Below, in pieces: positions 9,538 through 18,539 of a stretch of 29,519 nt of DNA. A program made the position numbers and the translations under genes. The notes under the pieces were generated by a model. The model saw nothing but the letters and a program-made list of their open reading frames with translations, made no database searches and was not told where the DNA came from. Within the stretch, counting starts at the first letter, position 1; each line of letters starts with the position of its first letter. Origin of the DNA: Gnetum montanum (taxonomy: Eukaryota; Streptophyta; Gnetopsida; Gnetales; Gnetaceae); the NCBI GenBank assembly GCA_015680685.1, contig MNCI01004123.1, positions 1 through 29,519 on the forward strand, read 5' to 3'.

Positions 9538-9656
9538 CAGTTCAAAGGTGTTGGGTCACGCACTTCGACCACAGCCTGTTGAACACGCTCCAGGTTCTCC
9601 TGTACCTTGTTGATTTTAGCCAATTTAGCGTTCTTCCTCTTCGTCTTAGGTACCAT
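9538..9656 (-). other. Antisense gene exon 1: basic N-terminus
   Basis: About 40 residues starting MVPKTKRKNAKLAK, a lysine/arginine cluster that could act as a nuclear localisation signal, followed by a short helical, charged stretch. The donor GTAGGT follows at 9537. The exon ends in phase 2, and the first base of exon 2 completes a Cys codon, so the junction is in frame. Confidence 0.7.
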
Positions 9657-10047
9657 TATCACGGCTTCAACACTTGCACAGCTTTGCACCTTCAAATCTT
9701 CTGCTCTTCTTGCTCTTGCTAGATAATACCTGCGAATTTGAACTCACAATAGCCAACAGTCCATTCTAAATAAGAATCCACCTACTTGTATGCGAGAATC
9801 ACTGACTTGATATCTGATTTCAGTGGGACTTTCCTGAAATGGAACCCAAAAATCAAGATATTAATGCGGTTGATATCGCACGCACCGTTGTCTGAAATGA
9901 CGTTAAACTACCACATCTTATCGCCTCGTAATCGGGTAGCATTGATTACAACTTCATTATAAAATTCAAAATTTTGTTAGCTTTCCATGTTTGCTAGCCA
10001 TCAGGCCATCTTCTTCCTAACCATTTACGCACTTTGTGATTTTGCAG
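9657..10047. other. Upstream region of the antisense gene and 3' end of the sense intron
   Basis: This non-coding stretch would serve both as the promoter and 5' leader of the minus-strand gene and as the tail of the sense intron. On the plus strand it ends with branch-point ctaac and a pyrimidine-rich acceptor. On the minus strand there is an attttataatg near 9955 that might be a weak TATA element, but it is about 300 bp from the ATG and unconvincing. Confidence 0.4.
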
Positions 10048-11340
10048 GATAAACAACAAATGGACACAACACTATCAACACCTTTAACTCTGACTGGCCC
10101 ATACGGAAAGGTAGTTAGGCAATTCGATCTCGCGTTTATAAACGTTAACCTCCCCTTAGAAGATGTAACTATAGCTATGTCGGAGATGTCCCCAGAATGG
10201 CCAGAACAATTGATGCGCACGCTAGACCTGGAAGCTGGCGACATAACCGAAGACCCCCTTGATGAGGTCTCTATCGTTACGCATAGGGGTGAAGCTAAAA
10301 CGCTTAAAGTCAGTTCCTTATTAGAATGAGAAACGCACGATACCGTAACACAGGTCTTGCAAGACAACATCACTGTCTTCGCATGGTCATACGAGGATAT
10401 GCCTGGACTAGATCCCAGGCTAATCCAACATAACATCATCTTAGACCCATAGATCAAAGAAGTTAGGCAAAAAGCACGCAAAATCAAGCCAGATATCGTG
10501 CTAGCTGTGCGTAACAAAATCACCAAACTATATCAAGCTGGTTTCATCCGCATGGTCGATTACTTGGACTGGGTATCTAACATTATGGTTGTGCCGAAGA
10601 AGATCGAGAGTATACGCATTTGCATAGACTTCCTGGATTTGAATAAGGCCACAATCAAAGATAATTTCCCTCTCCTGAGTATCGATCAACTAGTCGATAC
10701 AATAGCTGGGCATGCACTCCTATCCTTCATGCATGGCTTCTCTGGTTATAACCAGATTCGCATAAACCTAGAACATCAATTAACTATGACATTCATGACA
10801 CCCTGGGGTACCTTTTGTTATACTATGATGCCATTTGGTCTAAATAATGTTGGAGCAACGTATCAACGAGCCATGATGTACATCTTTAGTGACTATCTCT
10901 TAGAGAGACTGAATGATTATGCAGACGATATAGCTGTGAAGTCTTTAAAATCTGAGGATCATTCAGGAGATCTGGAGTTAGTCCTTAAAAGATGCTCCAA
11001 ATACGAGCTCTGGCTTAACCCGAAGAAGTGTGTATTCGGAGTTAAAATCAGATGCATGTTAGGGTTTGTGGTATCGGAAACCGGCATACGAGTTGACCCT
11101 AATAAGGTCAAAGCCATTGTCGAGTTAATGCCTCCGACAGACCTCAAGTAATTACGTGGGTTACAGGGACGCTTGCAGTTCATACGCCGATTCATGTCGA
11201 GATTAACCGACAAGCTGCACCCTATGCAACATTTGCTAAAGAAGGGGGTTAATTTCAAATGGACGGAGGATTGCCAACGTGCATTTGATAGCATTAAACA
11301 GGAACTCCAACATTTACCTACGGTTTTCCTGCCACAAAGG
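10048..11340 (+). pseudogene. RT: Reverse transcriptase domain of element 1
   Basis: The RNA-dependent DNA polymerase of the element. The frame opens right after the proposed acceptor and runs to the RNase H with stops at 10327, 10450 and 11149. Recognisable RT motifs in order are WVSNIMVVPKK (about 10570), RICIDFLDLNKA (about 10615), PFGLNN (about 10830) and the active site YADD at 10918-10929, with CVFGVK and LGFVVSETGI following. The pre-RT segment FAWSYEDMPGLDP at about 10378 is typical of the lineage. The catalytic Asp residues are intact here. The stops are all of types explained by single C-to-T changes. Confidence 0.9.
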
Positions 11341-11710
11341 GACTTGCCATTTTACATTTACCTCGCAACTTCGGAAGTTGCGTTAGCAGCATTGCTTTGT
11401 CAAAGGAGGAACAATGGGTCCAAAGTGCCTATCTACTACCTGAGCCATGCTTTATATGCATACGAAACGAGGTATAACGAAGTAGAGCGTAATTGCCTAG
11501 CGTTAGTTCTTACGCTTAAGAAATGTAGACATTACCTTTTCCATAGCCAGGTTAACATTATTTGCAAAAATAACATCCTTAGGACCATCATGCATAATTT
11601 GTATGAAAGCAGTAGGATCGCTCGTTGGAAAGCTATCACCGCAGAATTTGATCTGCACTATGTTGGCCAATCTTCTACGAAGGGCCAAGCGATAGCTGAC
11701 CAGTTAGTAA
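11341..11710 (+). pseudogene. RH: First (gypsy-type) RNase H domain of element 1
   Basis: The domain follows RT directly in the same frame, with no stop. It shows FYIYLATSEVALAALL at the start, YYLSHALYAYETRYNEVE in the middle and GQAIADQLV at the end, the usual order of the retroelement RNase H that degrades genomic RNA. Catalytic positions look altered (Glu where Asp is usual in the first strand, Asn-Asn in CKNNILRTI). In Tat-lineage elements this domain is often degenerate because a second RNase H follows. Confidence 0.8.
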
Positions 11711-11796
11711 CATCACTGGTTAACAACCAAGCCACAATAGAGCCCGAATTTCCTAATGAACATGTACATAGTCTAAGCCCTGTCTTGACAGGCCCC

Positions 11797-12180
11797 GAGG
11801 TGACGTATTTCGACGGAGCCTCAACAGCTAGAGGCGGCAGTGCCTCCATGGTTATTACGCTATCACCTGAGGATGTGCGTCTACATGCTTATCGCTTGAC
11901 CTTCCCTTGTACGAATAATGTGGCAGAGTATGAGGGGCTCCTCAGGGGATTGTTAACTACCAGCGAGTTAGATGTGAAACACCTGGCGGTTAGGGGCGAT
12001 TCGATGTTTGTCATAAATCAAATCACTGGAGTCTACGCCTACAAAGCTGTACATTTGCAGCCTTACTGCGATCAGGCTAAAGATCTTCTAAGGCGATTTA
12101 CAACCTACGACGCCCAACACGTCCCACGCACTGACAACACGCTGGCCGACGCACTGGCCACCCTGGCTTTACACGTGCCT
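11797..12180 (+). pseudogene. aRH: Second, archaeal-type RNase H (aRNH) of element 1
   Basis: An additional RNase H placed between the first RNase H and integrase, the diagnostic trait of the Tat lineage. It keeps the catalytic pattern well: TYFDGAST (first Asp at about 11811), NVAEYEGLL (Glu), VRGDSMFVI (second Asp) and NTLADALATL (final Asp). The domain itself has no stop. It is better preserved than the upstream RNase H, fitting the idea that it supplies the active nuclease. Confidence 0.85.
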
Positions 12181-12240
12181 TCACACCTATTTAACACCTA
12201 CCCTGCATTAATTACAGACTGCACAGATCCTATCATTCAG

Positions 12241-13291
12241 GTGGCGCAAATCTCTTCTCTACTCGAGGAAAGCACACCTGAATGGTATGAAAATATTAAA
12301 ACTTATCTTCTACAGGGCAAACTACCACCTGAATTGACACGCGCACAGAAAGACGCGATTCGCAAATGGGCTAGGCAGTACATCATCATTGGAGATAGTA
12401 CTCTTTGTAGACGCTCTTTCGATGGTGTGCTACTTACTTGCATCGACAAAAGCCAAGCGTAGCATATAGTCGGCGAAGTTCATGAAGGACTATGTTGTGG
12501 CCATGTAGCACCTCGAGCTATGGCCCTAAAAATTTTCCGCTTACGGTACTACTGGCCACTCATGGAAAAAGACTGCCTGACAAAGGTTAAAACTTGTGAC
12601 ACATGTCAGCGTCACGCAAACCTCATCCACGTGTCACCCACAAAATTGCATACAACGCAGATAACATGGGCATTTCAATGATGGGGACTGGACATCATAG
12701 GACCCATCACGCCAAAATCTTCTGNNNNNNNNNNNNNNNNNNNNNNNNNNNNNNNNNNNNNNNNNNNNNNNNNNNNNNNNNNNNNNNNNNNNNNNNNNNN
12801 NNNNNNNNNNNNNNNNNNNNNNNNNNNNNNNNNNNNNNNNNNNNNNNNNNNNNNNNNNNNNNNNNNNNNNNNNNNNNNNNNNNNNNNNNNNNNNNNNNNN
12901 NNNNNNNNNNGTGCTACCTCTCGAATTGCAAATTTCTTCTCTGAGAATGGTCCTCTCCACCATTATAAATGAGGCTCAACACACTAAGGCTCAGATAATG
13001 GATTTGGATTTAGTAGAAGAGAAGTGGATACAGGCTCTTAATACGATTGAGAAATATCAAGATAAATAGAGACAGAAGCATCATCACAACCTTCAGCAGT
13101 GTCCGATCGAGAAAGGAGACCTAGTCCTCAAAGCCGTGAGCGATCCAATAGGCAAGTTCTCGGCGAATTGGGAAGGTGCTTTCTCAGTGGTCGATGCAAA
13201 TAGCAACAGAGCTTTCAGACTAGCAGACATCAACGACAATGAATTACCAAACCTTGTAAATCATGTATATCTGAAGTGGTATTACATTTAG
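12241..13291 (+). pseudogene. IN: Integrase of element 1, crossed by an assembly gap
   Basis: Integrase inserts the cDNA into the host genome. The HHCC zinc-binding part is visible at about 12476-12610 (VHEGLCCGH, then CDTCQRH). The catalytic core begins with WGLDIIGPI near 12685, just after a stop at 12679, then is lost in the N run 12725-12910. Sequence resumes with LELQISSLR and continues through a C-terminal segment (ANWEGAFSV) to YLKWYYI and a TAG at 13289. Further stops are at 12460 and 13067. Two of the catalytic D-D-E residues cannot be checked because of the gap. Confidence 0.85.
12725..12910. other. Run of 186 N (assembly gap)
   Basis: An unresolved stretch within the integrase core. 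The frame before it (position modulo 3 = 1) differs from the frame after it (modulo 3 = 2), so either the gap length is not exact or a frameshift lies inside it. Confidence 0.99.
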
Positions 13292-13318
13292 CAGTATCTA
13301 CAGCGCGAGTAATCAGGT

Positions 13319-13975
13319 ATGGCAGTATTTGTCCGCTACGATGTAAAACTGGCATCAAGCGTCCGCTACGATGTTAAACTGGCACTGACCGTCCGCTACG
13401 ACGTAAAATTAGCATTTCCTGCATGTGTCCTCCACGACGCTAAACTGGCAATATTTGTCTGCTATGACGCTAAATTGGCACTGGTCGTCCACTACGACGC
13501 TATACTGGCACAGATCGTCCGCTACGACGCTAAACTGGCATTGACCGTCCGCCACGACGTAAAACTGGCATTCCTTGCACTCGTCCTCTATGATGCTAAA
13601 CTGGCAAGTTGTAACCGTCCGCTACGATGTAAAACTGGCAACGTTGTATAGGTCCACCAAGAAGAAAAACTGGCATCTTTTAAACGCGTCCGCCATTATG
13701 CTAAACTGGCATAGGTATGTAGCCATCTGCTGAGATGTAAAACCGGCATAGATCTGTCCCTGGGTCATGACACAAAATTGGCCTCCACAGCATGGTCTGC
13801 TGAGACCATAAATCAGACATACCACCGTCCGCTACGATGTAAAACTAGCACCTCTCGGTCCGCCCAGACTTTAAACTAGGACCATGGTTTGCTGAGACTT
13901 AAAACCAGCAACGATAGTCTACCAGGACTTAAAACTAGGACTTATAGACTGCTGCCATGTAAATCAAGCGAGCAT
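13319..13975 (+). repeat. Array of ~20 units with a 30-bp base period
   Basis: Each unit starts close to gtccgctacgatg and ends taaaactggca, with a spacer of about six bases in the first half (period 30) and longer spacers later. The right-hand units drift (tctgctgagatgtaaaacc and similar). The left part is open in all ten-codon periods, giving repeats of VRYDVKLA. It begins just after the integrase stop. Tandem repeats between integrase and 3' LTR are known in Tat/Ogre-type elements and can seed satellites. Confidence 0.85.
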
Positions 13976-15162
13976 GATCATCTCTGTACAGCTGCACAAC
14001 CAACAGGGTGGGATACTGGGATAGTCCCGGCATCGCCACCCCACTGGCATCCTACTGATTCCTTGGATAAGCTGAGAGGCATCTTACTGATTCTTGGAGA
14101 TGCTGCCGCTGCGCCCACTACAGCGGTGGTACCTCTGAGAGTTTAGTCTCGCCAGCCAGAGCCTCGACGAAATCCTCATTGACAACCACTTCGGCAACCT
14201 CCGCCAATCATCGCCATCGGACGTCGGCTTCGCAAATTCATCTGGCTGGTTCCTTGTACAACCAGTTAGCTGCACTGTGTCTGATGCCTTTTGGCAGAGA
14301 TATGTTGGGCCAATCGTCAGGATTGGCGGCTCCGCCCGCATGCTTCAACTCCTTCCTCGTGACCTAATCACTCTATCTCGCATCAAACAGCGCTTGTTTC
14401 TACAACCTCGCCTCCTACTCGCACCAAAGCAATGGTGCCCTCCCTTTCTTCTTTTATGGTTGGAGGTTACTTGTCACGAAAACATCATTCAAAGATGCAT
14501 TCATCTGAGCGGTGAAGGACAACAGCGTCTTGAGGTGGCTGCTCAAGTTTGCCCGTCCACTAGGAACTGCATGCCTATCACTCTTGAACCCTCACACTTA
14601 GCCCTTATCTCATTTCATCCCAATCATACGCTTCCTGTATGTACCAGCTATATACGCAAATAGCCAGATTTCATACTTGCACGGTAATCTAATCCATACG
14701 CAATCATATATTGTAGCAGAGATATCGCAGAAAGTGATGTGCAATGCTCCTTCTGCAAGCATTCCTACTACAATCTGTAATAGAGAAATCTCATATTGAT
14801 GTGCTACGCTTGTCTGAAAGCATTCCTGTTGACATGAATGAGTGTACATTTCTATGCGTACGAGCGTATTTCATGCCCCTACCATCATAACTCATTTTGC
14901 ATCTTACCTGAACCTGTTTCCAGCTATATCCCTCTATCTCGCACATCTTCTAGCTTTGCTCTTCCATGTTGACAGGGCAACACTTGAGTAGCCATGGATG
15001 GACACTGTTCTTGCTTCTGCCAGTTCAGTGTTTCACATTCATTGTCGACGTCTTTCGGGCAAGCCCTCTAACCGTCAACAAAAGGGGCCATTGAAACACC
15101 GTGAAAATTACGAGTCGGCCTTAGGCAAAGATTCGCAATTCAAGCGAGAGCGCACATCAGCT
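13976..15162. other. Spacer between repeat array and recognisable 3' LTR
   Basis: No domain was recognised here. A short 31-bp duplication is visible at about 14048-14110 (catcctactgattccttgga and a variant). The region must contain the polypurine tract and the left end of the 3' LTR, because the matching 5' LTR part lies outside the window. I could not settle either boundary: purine runs such as agggtggga near 14005 are weak. Confidence 0.5.
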
Positions 15163-15803
15163 TTATTCAAGGACAAGTTTACACTCTACTACGCACGGCA
15201 GCGTAATGAGCGTAATAAGCTCCAAAATAGTTGAAGGCAGAATCTAGAGAAGCACAACAGTTTGACACTTTTTCTCGTGGTGCATGAATAATTTGTCTTT
15301 ACGCTCATTACGCGGCGGTGCATATCATTGCGTATTTCATCACTAAGGCTAGACATTATTTATGCTTCGTTACACGCAGCTGCGTAGTGAGCGTAAATTA
15401 GACATTGTTTACGCTTCGTTACGCACAGCTGCATAGTGAGCATAAGACAATTTTGAGCCTATTTTTTTTATACCGGATTACGCTCATACAAGCAACAAAA
15501 CATGAATGAGTGTAATATAGCCTGAAAGCAATTGAAACACGCTCAACATGTACCTACTCTTCACACGCACAACACGCAAACGAGCGTATTGTGTGTAGTC
15601 ACAATCTGACTTAAAATGGTCATGTCAACGGAACCCTAAATATCCAGGACCCACGTCATCAGGGTTGCGCCTTTTTATGGGACCTCACAGCCTATAAATA
15701 GACCAGTTGACAAAGATACAGAGAGGCAGAGATCAAAAGGGCAAGAGCATTTTCTGAGCAAGGAGGCACTTATCACCTTGAGTAGAGAAACAAAGAGAAA
15801 CCT
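15163..15803 (+). mobile_element. 3' LTR of element 1, truncated on the right
   Basis: It aligns base for base with 1-642, including the duplicated hairpin motif and the TATA box at 15693-15700. After 15803 the homology stops abruptly, so the last ~272 bp of the LTR (equivalent to 643-914) and any target-site duplication are missing. The true left end is probably upstream of 15163, since the window begins inside the 5' copy. Confidence 0.9.
15693..15700 (+). promoter_or_regulatory. TATA box in the 3' LTR
   Basis: The tataaata here matches the one at 532-539 in the 5' LTR, within the conserved gcctataaatag. If active, transcription would start close to the LTR/satellite junction and read into the satellite array. 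Confidence 0.6.
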
Positions 15804-18190
15804 CGATACAAGTGTGAATGCACACTATTGGTTGCATTAGGCATTCTGTTAGCCACTATGGCCATTCTGCTAGATGCACCCCCTCACAATCTATGTAAAA
15901 ATCCTACCAGAGGCACATCCATCAAGGGGTAGCAGCAGTTTCCAAGTAACTAATGATCAACAGAAGCATGTTGATTTTCGAGCCTACTATGAGTGGACTA
16001 CTCCTAAAAGTCCCTCATAGTCCATTGTAAATTTGTGCTAGAAGTCTTCTGATCATTTGGAAGCCTCAATGCAAGTGTGAATGCATCCTAATGGTTGCAT
16101 TAGGCCTTTCATTAGTGATTGCAAACATGTTGCTAGATGCACCCCCTCACAATCTATGCAAAAATACTACCAGAAGTGCATCTGCTAAGGAGTAGCAATG
16201 GTTTCCATGTAACTGGTGTTCAACAAAACTGGGGTGACTTTCAAGGTTGTCTATGAGTGGATTGCTACTAGAAGTCCTTCGTAGTCCTTTATAAATCAAT
16301 GCTAGAAGTCTTCCAATCATTTGAAAGCCTTCAATGCAAGTGTGAATGTGCATTACAAGTTACATTAGGCCTTCCATTAGCAACTATGAGCACATTACTA
16401 GATGCACCCGCTCATAGTTTATGTAAACATCCTACTAAAACCATGTTTGCCAAGGGATTGTAGTGGTTTCTAAGTAATTGGTGATCAATGGAACCAATGT
16501 GACTCCTGAGCCAACTGCGAGCATACTGCTAGTGGCAATCCCTCGTAGCCTATTGTAAACTTGTGTTAAAAGTCTTCTAATCATTCAAAAGCATTAATGC
16601 AACTATGAATGCATGCTACCAGTTGCATTATGCATTCTATTAGTGATTTCAAGCATGCTGCTGGATGTACTACCTCGTAGTCTATGTAAAAATCCTACAG
16701 GAAGTGCATTTGTTGAGGGATAGTAGCAGTTTCCAAGTAACTTGTGATCAACAGAATCAAGGTGAATTTTGAGTGACCTACAAGGGATTACCAATCCCTT
16801 GCATTCCATTGTGAATTTATGCTATAAGTCTTCTAATGATCCAGAAGCCTTGATGCAAGTGTGAATGCATGTTATTGGTTGCATTAGGCCTTTCGTTAGT
16901 GACTGTGGGCATGATGTTGGATGCACCCCTTGCAGTCTATGTAAAAATCCTATCAAAAGCATATCGACTGAGGTGTACCAGTAAGTTACTATTGATCAAC
17001 AAAAGTAGGGAGACTTCTAGGGCCAACTATGAATGGACTATTATTGGTAGTTCATCGTAGTCCTTTGTAAATCAGTGCTGGAACTCTTTCGATCATTTGA
17101 AAGCCTCGATGCAAGTGTGAATGCACGCTACCAATTGCATTAGGCCTTCCATTAGTGACTATGGGCATGTTTCTAGATGCATCCCCTCATAGTCTATATA
17201 AAAATCCTATTGAAAGCACATCCATAGAGGGGTAGGAGTGATTTCCATGTAACTGGTGATCAAGAGAAGCTGGGTGACTTTTAGGCTAACTATGACTAGA
17301 CTACTACTAGCAGTCCCTCATACTCTATTGTAAATTTATGCTAGAAGTATTCCAATCATCTAGAAGCCTTCATGCAAGTGTGAATGTGTGTTACTAGTTG
17401 CATTAGGATTTTCGTTACCAACTATGGGCACACTACTGGATGCACTCGTTCATAGTCTATGTAAAAATCCTACTGGAAGGGGTAGCACTAGTTTTCAAGT
17501 AACTAGTGATCAATGGAAACATCATGAATCTTGGACCAAAATTTATGCTAGAAGTTTTTTGTTCATCTAGAAGCCTTAATGCAAGTGTGAATACATGCTG
17601 CTAGTTGAATTAGGCCTTCTGTTAGTGACTAAGGGCATGCTACTAGATGCACCCCCTCACAGTCTGTGTAAAAATCCTATCAAAAGTGCATTTGTCAAGG
17701 GGTAGTAGTGGTTTCCATGTAACTATTGATTAATAGAAGCAGGGAGACTTTTGGGGCCAACTGCAAGTAGATTACAATTGGTAGTCCCTTACAATCCTTT
17801 GTAAATCACTGTTGGAAGTCTTTAGATCATCTAGAAGCCTTCATGCAAGTGTGAATGTGTGCTACCAATTGTATTAGCCCTTTCATTAGCAAATGTGGGC
17901 ATGTTATTGGATGTACCTCCTCATAGTCTATGTAAAAATCCTACCACAAGCATGTTTTCAGACTAGAAGAAGTGGTTATGAAATAACTAGTGATCAACAA
18001 AATCATGATGACTTTGGCGCCAACTGCGAGCAAACTACTATTGGCAATCCCTTGCAATCTATTGTAAATCTATGATAAAATTCTTTCAATCATCTGGAAG
18101 CCTTGATGCAAGTGTGAATATCTGCTATCGATTGCATTACGACTTCTAGAAGTGACTACAGGCACACTGCTAGATGCACCCCTCACAATT
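15801..18190. repeat. 263-bp satellite array, about nine and a third copies
   Basis: The marker caagtgtgaatg (or a variant) begins units at 15809, 16072, 16337, 16600, 16856, 17112, 17375, 17582, 17846 and 18109. Spacing is 256-265 bp except for one 207-bp unit (17375-17582) that has an internal deletion. Each unit carries the landmarks ttgcattaggcc, gatgcacc, tctatgtaaaaatcct, agtaactagtgatcaa and gctagaagtctt. Units diverge moderately and no reading frame is shared, so this is a non-coding satellite. The last unit fades near 18190. Confidence 0.95.
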
Positions 18191-18539
18191 TTTAAATGAT
18201 AACTATAAGAGGATGCGATACACATCAAATCACACCTGCGTAAAAAATAGTATACATACAACAAACAAACAAAGATTATTAACCAAGGTTTTAGTAGATT
18301 ATGACCAGGTGAAGAGAAGTAGTAGGAAGAAGGTTCATGGTGATTTCAAAGGTATGTATGAAGGTTGATTTTAATTTGAAAGTTGTATTTATCATTTACA
18401 ATGTTTGTAGAATGTGGAATTGTTGTTTATGTTAGTGCCAAAAAATAATTTTTTTTAGAAGTGAGGATGGTGAGAGCATGCTGGTTTCTAGGAAACAACA
18501 TGGTAACAATAAATACAAGATCCATTACTTGATCCTTTT
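18191..18539. other. AT-rich stretch without recognised content
   Basis: Between the satellite and the transposase relic I see no convincing ORF, repeat or RNA gene. Confidence 0.5.

Larger units (their letters stand above)
5615..9656 (-). pseudogene. Eight-exon antisense gene nested in the element 1 intron
   Basis: Exons on the minus strand are 9656-9538, 9268-8865, 8746-8472, 8374-7334, 7252-6980, 6909-6823, 6744-5943 and 5863-5615, about 3,250 nt or 1,080 codons. Every intron is GT...AG and roughly 70-270 nt long. The start ATG has A at -3 and G at +4; the stop is TAA at 5617-5615. Phases agree at all junctions except 2/3 (off by one), and exon 7 has one apparent 1-nt loss near 6540. Stops interrupt it at 9174, 8697, 8634, 7814, 7622, 6326 and 6089, so this copy is dead. 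The first three exons look like an FCP1/NIF phosphatase domain; the rest is unrecognised. Antisense ORFs are known from some Tat-lineage elements, but this position and exon count look unusual to me. Confidence 0.8.
5000..10047 (+). other. Probable sense-strand intron between protease and reverse transcriptase
   Basis: The donor GTAAGT starts at 5000. The acceptor is a T-rich tract ending ttttgcag at 10047, with a consensus branch-point ctaac at 10017-10021. The protease frame ends in phase 0 at 4999 and the reverse transcriptase frame begins in phase 0 at 10048, so removing the segment fuses the two in frame apart from the stop at 4964. An intron at this place in pol is an established trait of Ogre elements. 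Here it is about 5 kb and contains an antisense gene and tandem repeats. Splicing itself is inferred. Confidence 0.75.

Noticed and set aside
1163-13312. Single intact polyprotein gene
   Set aside because: Stops are present in gag, protease, RT and integrase, with a gap in integrase; this copy cannot be autonomous.
13319-13975. CRISPR-like array (30-bp units)
   Set aside because: Spacers are only about six bases, units diverge progressively, and it lies in the 3' region of a plant retrotransposon.
14967-15162. Possible 3' LTR start at tgttgacagggc (14967)
   Set aside because: The bases before it are pyrimidine-rich rather than a polypurine tract, and the matching 5' LTR start is outside the window, so it cannot be confirmed.
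16147-18264. Several 60-68 codon ORFs within the satellite
   Set aside because: They recur only because the monomer is repeated, are not conserved between units, and match no family.
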